Below are positions 12,464 through 25,826 of a stretch of DNA of 64,000 nucleotides, piece by piece. Under the pieces are notes generated by a model. That model did not search any database, was not told where the DNA came from, and saw only the letters and a list, made by a program, of their open reading frames with translations. Origin of the DNA: Lithospermum erythrorhizon (lineage: Eukaryota; Streptophyta; Magnoliopsida; Boraginales; Boraginaceae); contig JADFUC010002168.1 of the NCBI GenBank assembly GCA_019722365.1, positions 147,740 through 211,739 on the forward strand. The letters run 5' to 3'. How positions within the stretch are numbered: position 1 is the first letter of the stretch; each line of letters begins with the position of its first letter. The position numbers and the translations under genes were made by a program.

Positions 12464-14873
12464 AAAAAATACCCTGTAAAACACATGCAACATGATCAAA
12501 AACTCATTATTCAAGATAATTAATACCCTCCCATGCAATTTAATATACGTTTTCAATTTTTGATATGAAACTTTGATAAGAATGAACTTTTATTATTTAT
12601 TCTAATAAAAAATAAATTATATATGAAATCGATATCATTTGATTCGTTTTCTAAAACACTTCCGTAGTGTTATTTTCTAGTGACTAATTAAAAAGGTTGT
12701 CATGTCACATGTTACCATCGAAAAATGAGAAGATGCATTAAAAATAATTGGAGGGAGTATGAAATTCATGAAAAATCAATGATCAAGCATTCTTAGTACA
12801 TTTGATTTACCTGGGTCAGAAATAAAAAACAAAAAGATCGAAGATTTACTATAATTCAAGCATTTCAAGATTGATAATATGAGTATTTATACGTTTATGA
12901 TTGCTGAAAATAGTATAAAAATGGTTTTATCATTTTTTTCTATCTTTGACCAAGTAAAGATAAATGCAAAAAGTGGTGATCTATTTCGTAATAGTTTTTT
13001 AAAATCTTTTTATTCCTTTAATAAATAAAGTGTTAACGAATCTCGAATCTGTAACTACTTTGTTGTTTTTGGGTAAACAAAAAGGTAGTAACTCATATAC
13101 CCAAAAATTGAGATGGATATTGGATATGCAAGTATGCAACTAGAGATACAAATGGACAAAAAGAATTATTTTTTATAGGATTAGGGGATTAGATGTTTAT
13201 ATGAACACTTAATCTCATCTAAATCATTAGATTTTTAATTTTTAATTTAATGGTTGAAATTGATTAGGGTTATATTTAGATTTTTCATTTTGGTAATAAA
13301 ACAAAAAATTAAACCAAAAAAAAAAGAATGAGACGCATCCCCATAATTTCAGCCGCATGATTGCCATGATCTATAGCAAATTGTTGTTGCTTTTTTTTTC
13401 CTTTTCCATTTGTTTTCCTTTTTTTTTTGTTATGTTTTCTTTTTTGATTATTTCCACTTCACTCAAAATTCAAATTGGCTCCATTCAAAATTCAAATTGT
13501 TTTATAAAGATAATTTGGAATACCACTTATATTATAACGATGGTATATATTGGGAGTATAGAAATACCATGATCTTTAAAAAAATAATATCCATTATATT
13601 TTAAAATTTTAATTCTTAATGTGTTTCTACAATGGTATTCTTAATAGTAAATATCATAGCATAAATTACCTCATTTATTTATACCATATAATGTAAATAG
13701 AATATAACATAATATTTTGAGATGTATTTTCTTATATTGTTACATAAGAGTGTGTGACAAATTATCTTGGAATAGGTATAGAATACCATTTGTATTATAG
13801 GTACGGTATGTATTAACATTATAAAAATACCATGATCATTTTAATAATGGTATTCAATATTTTTTAGAACTTTCATTCTTAATGTGTTTCTATAATATTA
13901 AAATCATCAGTAAAATACCATAGTATATAATACCTCATTTATTTAATATCATATAATGTAAATAGAATACAAAATAATATTTTGAGATGTGTTTTGTTAT
14001 GTATTGTATGTTACATAAGAGTGTGTGAGAAATTATCTTGCAATAGGTCTGAAATACCATTTCTATCATAAGTATGGTATCTATCAACAGCACAAGAATA
14101 CCATAATCTTTTTAATGATGGTATCCATTATTTTTTAGATTTTTCATTCTTAATGTGTTTCTATAGTAATAGTATCAACATTGAAATACTATAATAAAAG
14201 ACCTCATTTATTTAATATCATATAGTTTAAATAAAATACAAAAGAATATTTTGGGATGTATTTTCTTATGTCTTGTTATATAGAAAAAATCAAATCATAA
14301 AAAAATCAAACAATATAAAAAATGCCAATAATAGGAATTGCATCATGAATAGAGTATGAAATATAGAGTAGTGTTCATAGAAGCAACGATGATGGTGGAT
14401 TGATGGTGGTGGACTGGTGGTGGTGGGTGTACGGTGGGGAGTTACAAGGTTGTGTTCTAAGATTTGGTATTGGGAATAGGTAATTAGGCACGATGCATTT
14501 ATGGACTAGTAGGACAACTTTATTATTTTATTTTCCTATTAATAATTATGAAGTAAATTATCAAAGTACCCTTGTAAGCACTCATGCTTACAAAGTTTGT
14601 AAGCATCCAAATATGACTCAGAGATTATCATTGATATCTTGATATTATACAACCTATTTAGTTGATGTAATGATGTGGAAACCAATGTATATGAAACAAA
14701 CGAATGAAGAATCAATGGTACAAAATAAAATAAATGTTGCCGTTTTCATGAAATAATTAGTAGATGATGGGTCATGAAATCATGATGCACAGAACATATA
14801 CAGAAAGAATATGTTTGGTTAGACATTCTCTCAGAATGAAAAACACAATGAACATTTCTTTGTATTTTGTGGT
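12464..14873. other. Intergenic: DUF1068 promoter, tandem repeat, GDSL 3' flank
   Basis: Upstream of the DUF1068 start is AT-rich sequence with a possible MITE end (GGAGGGAGTATG, about 12753). A pyrimidine-rich run lies at about 13385-13430, and three tandem repeats follow at 13518-14290. A GGTGGTGG-rich stretch lies at about 14390-14435. No gene was recognised. Confidence 0.5.
13518..14290. repeat. Tandem repeat, about three copies of a ~265-bp AT-rich unit
   Basis: Landmarks recur in order: AATACCA..T at about 13518, 13779 and 14050; CTTAATGTGTTTCTA at about 13615, 13872 and 14150; TTTTGAGATGTATTTT or a close variant at about 13715, 13980 and 14252; and GTTACATAAGAGTGTGTGA in the first two. 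Periods are about 261 and 271 bp. Copies are diverged but colinear. No coding potential. Confidence 0.8.
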
Positions 14874-16630
14874 TCAGAACTTGAGCTTGAGAAGGAAAGG
14901 CATCTTGTCAGAAAAAGGTGGATCGGAGTATTTTCCAGTCAAAATTTGAGATGCAACATGTTGGTTTGCAGCTTCTGTGTAATGAATGCCATCCCAGCTG
15001 ACATATTCTGTGCTATCATTGCACCCCTTGGCTGTAATAGGGCTTCCATTGATTACCTTCGTTTCACCACAGGCGAGTCTACTGTCGTAGTTCAGAGGAG
15101 GGCCTCCGGAACCACAACAAGCCATAAGTGGTTGCTCGAATCCTGCAAGGGAATCATTTATATGTCGACGTTATGCTGTTATGTCTATTTAAGATCTCGA
15201 CAATTTATGCTTACCATAGCGAGAATAATTTGCAATGAGATTCGACTTGATAGTGAAGATATCGACATATGTGACATTCGAGTCTACATATTGGCCTTGT
15301 AACTTCTTGCACAATGCATGTAACTGCAGATTGAAAAGTCTGGCAGCTTGATTATGTGTGCTTACACACCCTAACTCATCAAGCTTCGATGGGTCGGTTC
15401 CAAATTTGGCTATATTTTGTGGCAAGCAACCAAGAGGACCAGTGTTATGAATCCAAAAGCTTCTTGCACCTCCATCATACAATTTCTGAAGGGAAAAAAG
15501 ACACACCATTGAACCAATAAGAGGAAGATATTGTAAACTCTTTAATCAGCAGGAGCCAAAAATTTGCTTCCGGGGAGTAACTACTGAAAATATATAAAAA
15601 ATAAAATCAAGGGCGCAGAATATTTAGAGAGCAAAGTGAAGAATGATTCTACGCCCTAAGGATTATATTTCTATTTCAATGGCGCGAGTCCCTTCGTCTC
15701 TGCCATTACTTACATTAGGTACTACGAAAATTTCCATGCCGATTTAGACTGTTAACAGATTCATAGAGATCTTACCTTAATTCCATCTTCAAATTCTAAT
15801 AATATTGTTGGAATAGAAGCTAGAATTTGATCAAGTGTCTTTGAATAGAAGGCACCAGCAAGATCATTCTGGCCTATGTCAAACAAATATAGACCCTTTT
15901 GAAAATAATCTGTAGCTGGAAGATACCTGTCATACTTTTTGGCTGCAGATAATTAGGTGAAAAATGAATACTTTGCTTTACTGAACAAAATAGCTTCAAG
16001 TCCAAGCGTTTTCAGCAGTAACCTAACTTATATGACGTAGTTTTTTATTAGAGAAGAAGCATACTTTTACTCTGAATGTCTGTTATTCGATCCCTGAATC
16101 GGAAAAATTGAGCCACTTGAACACCGAAGGAGAACGGGCTAACTGATGTTGCAGTTGCTGGTAGAACAGTGGAAGCAGCCACGGCGAAGTTGCATCCTTT
16201 TCTGAAGTTTGGTACACCAATTGCATCCATATAGGGATTGAGAAATGACAAGTCCATTGCATTCACTATGAAATGGAATAGATTTTGCCATTCATATAGA
16301 TAGTAACAATGCAGAATCAAGATTTAGATGAAGTAAAAATAAAGCGATAATGCAGGGGAGAAAAAATTAAAGAAGGTGAAGCTCACTCAAAAAATCCACA
16401 ATGAGGCGGCCATCACAGAACCTGCCAGATGGTTTCTGGAAGTAAGTCTGCCCATTGGGTGGATAAAGGGATTCAAGACCAGCGGCAATACGCCCTCCTG
16501 TATCCGAGTTTGAGTCTCCGAAGTTGAAGACTGCAGGATAATTGAAGTCAATTGAATTTGAAAGTGAAACAAAAACCAAAACCATTGTCATTACTAGTAG
16601 ACGAGACGATGCTATCGGTGCCATATTCAT
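14874..16630 (-). CDS. GDSL esterase/lipase (secreted, At3g05180-like)
   Basis: Five exons join in frame at GT-AG borders: 16387-16630, 16065-16265, 15776-15942, 15215-15485 and 14874-15142, giving 383 residues, a normal plant GDSL length. Residues 1-26 are a hydrophobic signal peptide. Block I is FNFGDSNSDTG with nucleophile Ser40. Block III is GQND (172-175), supplying an oxyanion-hole Asn. Block V is DGIHYTEAAN with Asp345 and His348 of the catalytic triad. Other family stretches include HNTGPLGCLPQNIAKFG and GCNDSTEY. The product is a predicted secreted ester hydrolase; its substrate (lipid or acetylated cell-wall sugar) cannot be told. All catalytic residues are present and the reading frame is intact. 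Alternative start: Met3, two codons downstream. Confidence 0.93.
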
Positions 16631-17499
16631 TTGATATCTGAACTAGTTATGAATTCAGACAACTAAAATGGTTTCACCAACTTTTGGCATCAATTTTTGA
16701 AGAAAATGGAGGATTCTGTGTTTCCCAAACTTTCCTCAAAGCAGTTGGTACAACAGTAGTAAGTGGTCCTACATTTATTTGCCTCATTGACATTGCTTAA
16801 AAAGAATCACACTTAACCAAACTTGGTTGGCATACGATACAACTTTTTTTCTACGTTATTTCAGAGCAGAAAGGAACAAGAAATGTTACCAACTCCAGAG
16901 GAAGTTGTGCTGAAAAGCAAGGTTAACAAATGGAGTATATCGATTCCTCCCATGAATGCTTTTTAATCATCATAATAACTCAGGCAGTTTCTGTAACACC
17001 CCATTTCAAAGAGTTCATCCAACGTTACACGAATCAAGCTAAGCTAAGTAAGCCATATAAAAAATTTGGTGGTACCAGACATTTCATGATATTCTTAGGA
17101 AACCAGTGTAATTTACAACTATTATGAATAGAATAAAAACACTGTTGATAGTTTCATGAGTACCTGGTTTCTGTACTAAACTTGGAATTTCAAGATTCAC
17201 AAGGACATCATTGTCCTTGCAATCACAGCCTAAAAAGGGATCCATTTTCATTCAGAATAAAGTAAGATAGTAAGACGAGAACGAAATGGGGAAGGTTTAA
17301 GTTTCTAACGTCATAACAAAGTAATGGAAACTGTCCGCGCCATGGTCGCAACCTAATATTATACAGGTGTCTTCTTAAATTAGTTTGAGCAAACAGCAAA
17401 AGATTTCAAGTTTCTAAAGAGTGACTTTACAACGAATTACTCAACGCAGACAATGTCCTCACAGTAGTCATCTCTTCCTAATTGCTTCTCCCAATGTCC
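16631..17499. other. GDSL promoter and 3' flank of the IDM3-like gene
   Basis: Both flanking genes are on the minus strand, so this span should carry the 5' UTR and promoter of the GDSL gene and the 3' UTR of the IDM3-like gene. Positions 17167-17240 on the minus strand read through as KDNDVLVNLEIPSLVQKPG between plausible splice signals, but no family was recognised. Confidence 0.45.
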
Positions 17500-18855
17500 T
17501 CATAGCCGTTTCTTTACAACTCCTTCAAAAATTCCATCAGAACCAAAGATGCCATTAAGTTGTTGGTGATCAATGGGACCTGGTAGCTGAAATGAGAAAG
17601 AGAATTCTCCTGGAGGACACAAGTTCTGAGTTTGCATCTCAAACAACATGGAATTCCGGCGCACTGTTTTCTCTCCTGTGGTTGTTATGCCTTTTATGAA
17701 GATCTTGCCACTAGGTTCAACGTCACAGCTGAATGCTTCTGCTTCCAAAAAGAACGGTAACTTTATTAATTGGCATGCGTTTCAGAAAAAATTTGTAACC
17801 ATTACAAAAATTTGTAACCATTAAGTAGGCAATAGAGATGAAATTCCACATTGGTTCAAGGTTGTAGTAAAACAAGCTAAATTTTGAAAATATAACAGCT
17901 CAATGCTGAATCCTGATTCAGAGCTTCGTCCAACTTTATTGCCAATGTCTCTTGTAATATTTCCTTTAGATGCATATTTGACTTACATTACTTTATTTAA
18001 TTAGATTTATGTCTGATTCAATCAATGTTTTCAAATTGAGAAAAATACATCCGGGTACAGAGCCAACTTTGAAGACCTTCAGTACACTCAAAGACCAAGT
18101 TTCTACTTTATATGAGTATTTTATTCCTCATTTGCTTGTTAGATAACAAGTACAAATTGACATACTTAAATCCCATGGAACACCGGTGGCCAAAAAAATT
18201 TATTGGTATATCGAGTTTAGGTTACTCAAATGGTAAGATAATTCAACACACCAACAACCTTTAGCTATTTTTTAGATCAAGTTCATCAGCCTTATGTTCT
18301 CAAGGGCTACCTAACTGTAGGTCTTAGATAGTTCTCACCATTAGTATATCAAAGTTGCAAGTTAAGAACCCCAAGTCCGGATGCATAATTTAAATAAATG
18401 GAGGTCATATATCATATATGACAAGTAAAAAAAATTAAATTCAAAAACGCAAGATATGTTTAGAGAGAAATATCACAAAGAGAATGCAACTTACTTTCAT
18501 CACGCATAACCCCTGGCAGTGACACTCGAAATATATATTCATCTTCACATTCACCAATATCCATAACACCTATTGGTCTGGCCACCTTCCCCAGTGCAGC
18601 AGTTCCAGTTAGCGCTACACCAGATTTGGTCGCTGCTACAATGTTATTCCACTCTTCATCTGTTGGACGGGAAGGAATAAATACCATAGCAGGCTGATTA
18701 ATAGTTACTGAGGAGTTATTCACAGCATTACTCTTCGGTGAAGATGGGCCAGTATAAGGCACACAGCTTAGAGGTACCACATCATAAATAATCTGGTCCG
18801 GGTCAGTCTTTTTGCCGTTGCCTCCACTACCTTCTTCCCAATGTGATTGAGACAT
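17500..18855 (-). CDS. Alpha-crystallin-domain protein, IDM3-like (increased DNA methylation 3)
   Basis: Two exons, 18495-18855 and 17500-17738, join in frame to 199 residues. The N-terminal ~90 residues are polar and low in complexity. Then come [30 protein letters not shown] and, across the intron, [36 protein letters not shown] and [12 protein letters not shown]: a small-heat-shock-like alpha-crystallin fold of the IDM2/IDM3 type. In Arabidopsis these proteins join the MBD7-IDM1 histone acetyltransferase complex that guides ROS1 demethylation and prevents silencing near repeats. Family membership is well supported; the chromatin role is by homology. Start chosen at the first Met (MSQSHWEEG). 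The 5' UTR probably lies within 18.9-19.7 kb. Confidence 0.85.
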
Positions 18856-21428
18856 CCTACAGATTGCCTAAAACGTAAAGCTAACCCCAATAGAAAATTT
18901 GCACAGGAATTAAACATATGAAGCATCATAACAGGAGTCTACATGTGAATAAAGTTAAAATTCTATTTTATAATTAAATATTTTTATTCGTCCCATCCTA
19001 AAAATTTGTTCTTGTTCCGTCCCTGAGGTGAACTAATGTGAATTATAACTAAATACTATTTACCTCGTTACATCCCAATTCGAGGTTAAGGAAAATGGGG
19101 TGAATCTATTACATTATTAACCTCGACTAATCTAAGAAGCGTAGGTAGTGTATGATCCATTTTGATTTATTTCTTATATCCAAGAGCGACATAACACAAA
19201 ATCTACCACTCCATAAAAACATACAGTACAAAATATAATTTAATAAAAAAAAGCATCCCCAGATCAATTGAGCACATCTGCGATTAACTCATCCGTGGTA
19301 TTCCTGGGCAGCAAAATGGCCGTTAGCGTGACGGTTTTACATTTTTAATAAAAAAATAAAAATACTGAGACAATATTAATATCATACAACAGTATCCTAA
19401 TTAATGCATATATAGTCAATTTAAGGTATAACTTACGTTTAATAAAATAAAATGTCTTCAACTAAAAAATTAAAATAAATAAAAAACAACTTATTAAATA
19501 CCATAAAAAAAAATCAACAATCTACAAATAATGTTGGAATAAAGCAGATCTAATATTAATAAGAAGAAAAAAATTGAAATAATGTGGAGATATATGCGTA
19601 CTTTGACTAAAACAGTAATTTATTGAGAAGAGAAAGTAGCAAACCAAACAGGGAATAGAGGGAGGGGGTCCCACAGGAAGAACCTGAAGGGTTTCTCCGG
19701 CGAGAGGTGAAGATGGCGGCCCTTTAGGCTGTGTTTGGTTTTAAGGGATGTGAAAACACTATACACACACCCAATAGTGTTTTGACTTGATTGGAAACAC
19801 TAAACAATATATGTGACAATTAATAGTAACTTTTCTAATGAAATAATAATTTTGTCCTTAATAAAACTTTCTAATTATTACATTTATAAATAGGGAGACA
19901 AAATAATCATTTCACATCCAAACCTAACAACCTAACACTATTTGGATGTGTGTATAACAGCTCAGAGGTTTTAGGTGGCTCATCCTATTAAAAATATGAC
20001 ATAAGAAATTATGGTTTTTTATTTTAAGTTATGTTAGACACCTATAATAGTAAAATGGGGTGAGAACATTACATTTTTATCATAATTAAATAAAAAAGAG
20101 ACACCTCATATGATGATAAGACAATAAATTAGATTTTTCCGGTAATTGAGTTAAAATAAACGTAAAATATGAAGGAGAAAGTGGAGAAAAGTGATATTTT
20201 ATCAATTCATAAGTGAAAAAAACGTCCCATATCAACTAATATCTCCTAAGATTGATCAATATCATATGAAATTTGATATGCGACTCAACATAACTTTTTT
20301 CTATTGTATTGAATCTTATATGTATAATCTTTTGTTTGTTGGAATGTTTTGGCCATTATTTTTAAATTTTTGGGTGTGTTATTGCTTATGTGTAATGGTA
20401 TTCTCACCTTTGATTATATACATCTCTTGTATTTATCAATAATATCAAAATGTAAACAAGCTAATAAATCAAAAGTATATGGAGTTGGTATATTTAAACT
20501 AAAAGAAGGTTCATGCGAAAATTTCTAAAGTTCAGAACTTCGGGAATAATTTTTCTCTTTTTCAATACTTTGGGGGCGCATCCTATTAAGCCTTTTCCAT
20601 GTAAATTGATATGGAGTTATCGAAACCCTATGAAAGTCATGAGAGATGCCTTAGAAATGAAAAAATATTTGTCAAAAGTGATGATGTAACATAACAAGAG
20701 TTCAAAAATAATCAATTCTTTATTCATAAATGATAAAATATATACACTTTACTTACTTTTGAAGAGGTGGTTTGGGAGAGAATAAATGATTAATGTTGGT
20801 GGTGGTTGTTGTGGCGTTAGGAAATAACTATTTTACTTTTTTTTTTAAATATTAGTGTGAAATTACTAAATTTCTAATGAAATTATCACATGGCGACAAT
20901 AAGACTTAGTTGGGAAGACTTAATGGAAAATTTGACGTCAAGACCTTAATATCTGAAACGATTAACATAAATAATCAAATGATATACTTCAAAATATAAA
21001 TCATTAAATGATGATCTTAGATAAATAGTCGATCAATAATACATTTAACCCTTTGTATTTTTCTTAGATAGATTTTTTCATCACATTTATGTATTTTTAT
21101 TTTATTTAAATCTATCTCAGGTACCCAAATCCTATAAAAAGTCATGAAACAAACATTAAAATGTCAAAATATAAGTGAAGGGTGATGATGTAATGAATAA
21201 ATGAAAAAAGTCCAAAAATATCAACTTTTTATTCATAAAGGATAAAAAAAGATATACAAGTTTGAAACTTGAGTTACCAAACTTTGACGTTTAAAAAAAT
21301 CATTAGTCATCAATCTTCTTCATATTTCATATGTTAGAACCCATATAACTACACAAGTAAACTATTATTTTTCTGATTATATGATAAGACTTTGGTATGT
21401 GATTAAACATTCATTTGAAAATATAGAT
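18856..21428. other. Intergenic: IDM3-like 5' region and AT-rich repeats
   Basis: AT-rich. A GC-richer stretch at about 19660-19730 may be the 5' UTR of the IDM3-like gene. From about 19730, GGCTGTGTTTGGTT opens what looks like a MITE end. Segments at about 20620-20760 and 21115-21265 share wording (AAAGTCATGA, GTGATGATGTAA, TTTATTCATAAA) and are diverged duplicates. No gene was recognised. Confidence 0.45.
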
Positions 21429-21995
21429 TGTTAGAATTTAAGATCTAAATCTCTTTTTAATGATCAATAAAACGACAATTTAAATGCGGAAATAAACTTG
21501 AATCTAATTTATCTGGGGTTGCCGATGTGAAAGGTACGTCTTTGTTGGCTGGCTGAAATCGCTAAAACCAAACCGGAAGATTGTTACAATTACGTATCAG
21601 TGAAACCTTCCGATTGGAGTAATATTATATAGCTTTGGTAATTACCGATAACAAAGCGCCATAATATTATTGATGATGATTGATAATATTACTATACAGA
21701 GATTGTTTTGTATGTTAATTTTTGATATGAAACATATAAGAAAGAACATCTATATATTGGAAAAGCTTAGCTAACTTGAGTCAAAATAAATGTAAAGTCC
21801 AAAACACGCCTCAAATTCTACACTCTCGTCCGTCCATGAGACCGGGCCTCGATAGGCTCTGGCTTGCCTGCCGTGGTCTCGAATAGCTTTAAACAGAGAC
21901 ATGTTTTGGTGCATCGAGACCCCATCGAGACCCCTGGTCTCGATGAGCTCTCGATGATCGTCCTTCTTGAAGACCGAAAATGGCCTTGGCTCAAC
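21429..21995. repeat. LTR, left copy
   Basis: Left direct repeat of the LTR element. Its beginning is clear; its end is approximate because similarity fades after about 21990. Confidence 0.65.
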
Positions 21996-23840
21996 AATCT
22001 CCCGAAGACATTTCAAATTCTCCCGTGCTTGACGCGATACGCAGCGGCCTTTACGGTTTCCTGTCACGAACTCCCAGCTGATTCAGTCTGACGGTATCTT
22101 CTTCGATCCAGGAACATCCTAAATGACACCCGACTTGACTACCGAGAGAGAATCTAGAATAGCCATTACTTACCCGTTGGACTTTTTCCTCGTTAGAGAC
22201 GATCTCCGTGCTTTGCGCTGCCTTCTTGATCTTGTGATCTTGACCCATTCGCCTTGGAAAGCACTCCGAGTTTGATTGGTCGTCGATAATTTCTCTTCCA
22301 CACTTCACGTTTCCGTCGGCGACTTTCCTTAATCTAATTATTAAATTGAAGCTACCATTGTTTATTCAGAACATCTTTCAATAGTTAACAAATAATCGGG
22401 AGGTTGGGAATACCATGCTGACTTGAAAAATGGATGATTCCATAACCTAAAACGGTTCTGTCGTTCCCCGAGTTCTTTCAACCTCGAACTCGTCGCTGAC
22501 AGTAATACATTACATCGGTTGGGGTATCTTTTTGACCTTGATGCATCTTCGTTTACGACTCCACCGAGAATCTCCGAGAACCTCTTGTAGCGTCGAATAG
22601 GAATTTCACAGCGACAATCCTTTATCTTCGTAGAAACTTCATGTCGAATCTCGACTTGCTTTTCTCTGCGCGGAATCCCTCTTCAACCTCTTGAAGCGAT
22701 CGATCCAAAGTATAGGTACGACTTACGCCCTTTTGCTATTACCATTGCTCTGACGACCTTCCAGTTACCATCTTCAGTAGTTAGATAAACCATCTGTAAA
22801 TCGGTGACTCACGAAACTAAACTCTCTCAATTTGAGCAATACCTCGCATTTGTCGGTTTCGGAAGAACCATTAAACAACTGGGATTCAACGTCTCACATT
22901 ACTATATCAGCCCCATTCGCCGTGGCCAGATGAAACAGTCCCATAATTCCAGAAACATATTCAGCTATTACATGCATTCATGCGAAGTATGAAAAGAAAC
23001 TCATCTCTTGTCAGAATCAGCAGGCGTTCCGCAGATAAAACCAAAGCGTCGAATAATAAAACGTCTGGCTGAGCATACTTTGCGTTAGCTTTGCGGTGCC
23101 TCTTCATGTGACCGAATCTTGCAGCTGACCTAGCCTTGTAGTCAGTTAGCCTGCATACTGCTTTGTGATCTCCTTGTTACTCTTGTCTACCGTTTCTTTC
23201 CCTCTTCACATGTCTGAACCCTTAGCGCCCGCTACATGGAAACACGTACTCCTCGAGACGGGATCGCTGCAAGCATATAGGATTCGACCTTGTTAGTACT
23301 ACATAATTAACCGCCATGCACATTTGGCTCCCGACTTTCAAGTAACAAAGCCAACAAAATCAGACCTTGCATGCTAAATTGTGTATTAACATCACGTCGA
23401 CGAGTTGATTAATAATGCTATTGAAATCATTAAGGTGTCTCGTATGGGTGTACTTTACGACATCTTAAAGGTGAAATAGTTTTTTCATGAGAAGTACGCT
23501 TATTATTTGCGAAGGTTTCTAAATACGGTCGCGTAAAGCCTTAAATGACCCACTTTTGTAGTGGTCTCATACTTGGCGTTAACGCTACGTTCCTTGATAA
23601 ACAAAGGTGCGATCCGCCCAGAACTGTACCGTAAATTCCATTGCATTAAGTCGCCATCCGAAAGTAACCTGGAACTGCTGTGGTTTGTTGAACGCTTTCG
23701 ATACGGATAATCACCATGCATGTTTGATGTGGAAAATCGATTCCATCAATTTTTTCTACAACGTGTCGCATGATTCACCCGCTTCCGACCAGTGATTCTT
23801 AAAGCTACTTAGCTAGAAACTACGATGACTCTCGTCTAGG

Positions 23841-24425
23841 TGTTAGGATTTAAGACACTAAATCACTTTCGTAGTTTCAAGCGATCAATAAAACGACGAA
23901 ATTTAAATGCGAGAATATGATAGTAAAAGATTTATCTGAGGTTCGCTTTTCGATGTAGAAAGGTCGTCTTGTTAGCTGGCTGAGAAATCCACTAAAAACC
24001 AAACCGGAGGTGTTACAATTACATCCCGAGCTAGAGCATCGATTGAGGTAATCACTATAGCTTGGTATTACGCCGATATGGCCTCCTTGATATTATTGAT
24101 GATGATTCCAATATTACTCTCACAGAAGTTGTTTTGTATGTTAATTTTTGACCATGACAGAAAAAAACGTCATATAATTGGAAAACTACAGCACAACAGG
24201 TCAAAATAAAGTAGCAAAGAAATTAAAAAACCGCCTCGAGTGCGCTCTCGTCAGGTCAGTAGGGACACTGATGCCGATGGAACCAGCTTGCCTCTCGATG
24301 AGGTCTCGAATAACTTTAAGACTGTTTTTGGTGCATGGACACATCGAGACCCCACAGTCTCGATGAGCTCTGGCAGATAATGCTGTAGAAGACCAGTGGC
24401 ATGACTCCGACCTTGTTATGGAGGG
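23841..24425. repeat. LTR, right copy
   Basis: Right direct repeat of the LTR element, colinear with the left copy and with scattered small indels. The 3' end is approximate. Confidence 0.65.
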
Positions 24426-24784
24426 TTGGCGCCTCTGATTAGGTTTGAAAAGCAAAGGGCAGTACACATGATTTCAATTTAATTTGAAGGTTTAACTTGA
24501 CTTACCAATTAAAAGTATTCGATATTGGTAAAAAAATCTTATTACAATATCTAATATTGTGAGCTAGAAGTAATTACTAGTCTTGTTTTGTAAAATTCAT
24601 GGTCTGTGAGATTTACAGATTCATATATTTCTTGGGGTTTCAGCGTTCACTTTATTAGAGACTTTCATGTACTACGTGAAAAAAAAGTAGAAGTATGTAA
24701 TATGCCGTATCTAATTGTATAAATATGTTTATAAATTATAAGTTAATTGATTAAATTTTGTAAAATAGACGAATCTTTGTTAAA

Positions 24785-25380
24785 AACGGGGTGCGTCGGA
24801 CGGATTTACCTCATTTTAGAGGCGAGAAAATACGGCCGGTTGAGGATTTTTAATGAAAAAATCACAAATCGGTCAGATTATGCTATCCGGTTTTGGACGG
24901 TTTCGGTTCAAATAATCAAAATTTACAAATAATCAAATTTTCAAATAACCATAAAACATTAACAAATTAAACATATCAAAATTTACTATAAAATTAAATC
25001 ATAATCAAATATTAAAAGTAATAAACAACTATTAAACAAATAATCAAAATTCAAAAATTAAAAAATTAATTCTTTTACCAAACATTTGGAGGACTTTCGG
25101 ATGAGGCGGGGGGAGGATTGGGGCGGGAGGGTGGAGATTGCGGCGTTTGGGCGGAGGATGAGGGAATCGGGGGAATTAGGGTTGGGTTTAGAGCAGAGAA
25201 TTATAAATTAAAAAAATAGTTTATTAATAACCGGACGGACGGATTATATCAGGTATTTTTAGTCATGTCGGATCGGTCAGATGATTTATTTTTACATGTT
25301 AAACATTCGAATCCGGTCGGGCCGGTTTATATCGGAAAATCCGATGAAGCCAGGACCAAATTCGACTTTTATGATATTGT
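24785..25380. mobile_element. hAT-like non-autonomous element upstream of the LUL4-like gene
   Basis: About 600 bp bounded by CGG/GGAC-rich ends: left GCGTCGGACGGATTTACC and GGTTTTGGACGGTTTCGGTT; right ACCGGACGGACGGATTATAT and CCGGTCGGGCCGGTTTATAT. The interior is AT-rich and non-coding. Ends of repeated CGGTCCGG-type blocks are common in plant BED-finger hAT elements. It ends about 450 bp before the LUL4-like start codon. Target-site duplication not determined. Confidence 0.5.
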
Positions 25381-25826
25381 CGCGGCCTAAAAAAACCACT
25401 CAGCTGCAACCTAAAATTAAGCTAAATTGAAAATTGAAAATATTATTTTATGAAATGCTGGGCCTTTTCAAGCTGAACTGTTATCTGTGGCACTTAAGCG
25501 ATCTTTGTTTTGAGATGAAATATTATTTTGCACTGTTGTAAATGTAGTGAATTACAGAATTTATCTTCGAGGGGGTAAAATAATTCGTTTGATGCTTAAG
25601 AAAATACTATTTGGGTGTGTGTATATTAGTTGCCAATTCAATCGAATGCAATCTGACCAGAAACCTTTTTCAAACTTGTACTTGTAAATTACAATGTGGG
25701 TCCATATCCCATGTCCTAAAATACGTAGACCGATACTTGTCCAATTTCTCTTTCGCCTTTATTGGACAATCAAAGTGGACAATCATTTTGAAACAGCCTC
25801 CTACTTTCCTCCCTCCACCGCCGCTC

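Larger units (their letters stand above)
21429..24425. mobile_element. LTR retrotransposon, probably non-autonomous
   Basis: Two direct repeats of about 570 bp, 21429-21995 and 23841-24425, both opening TGTTAG.ATTTAAGA. They share many segments in the same order, including CTAAAACCAAACCGGA, ATTATTGATGATGAT, TTGTTTTGTATGTTAATTTT and GTCTCGATGAGCTCT. The internal ~1.85 kb has no recognisable gag, protease, integrase or reverse transcriptase. The LTR style resembles Ty1/copia, but the class is not proven. The LTRs differ by many substitutions and small indels, so the insertion is old. Confidence 0.7.

Noticed and set aside
17160..17250. Possible extra exon (minus strand) reading KDNDVLVNLEIPSLVQKPG
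   Set aside because: Splice-like borders exist, but the IDM3-like protein is already complete and no family match was recognised.
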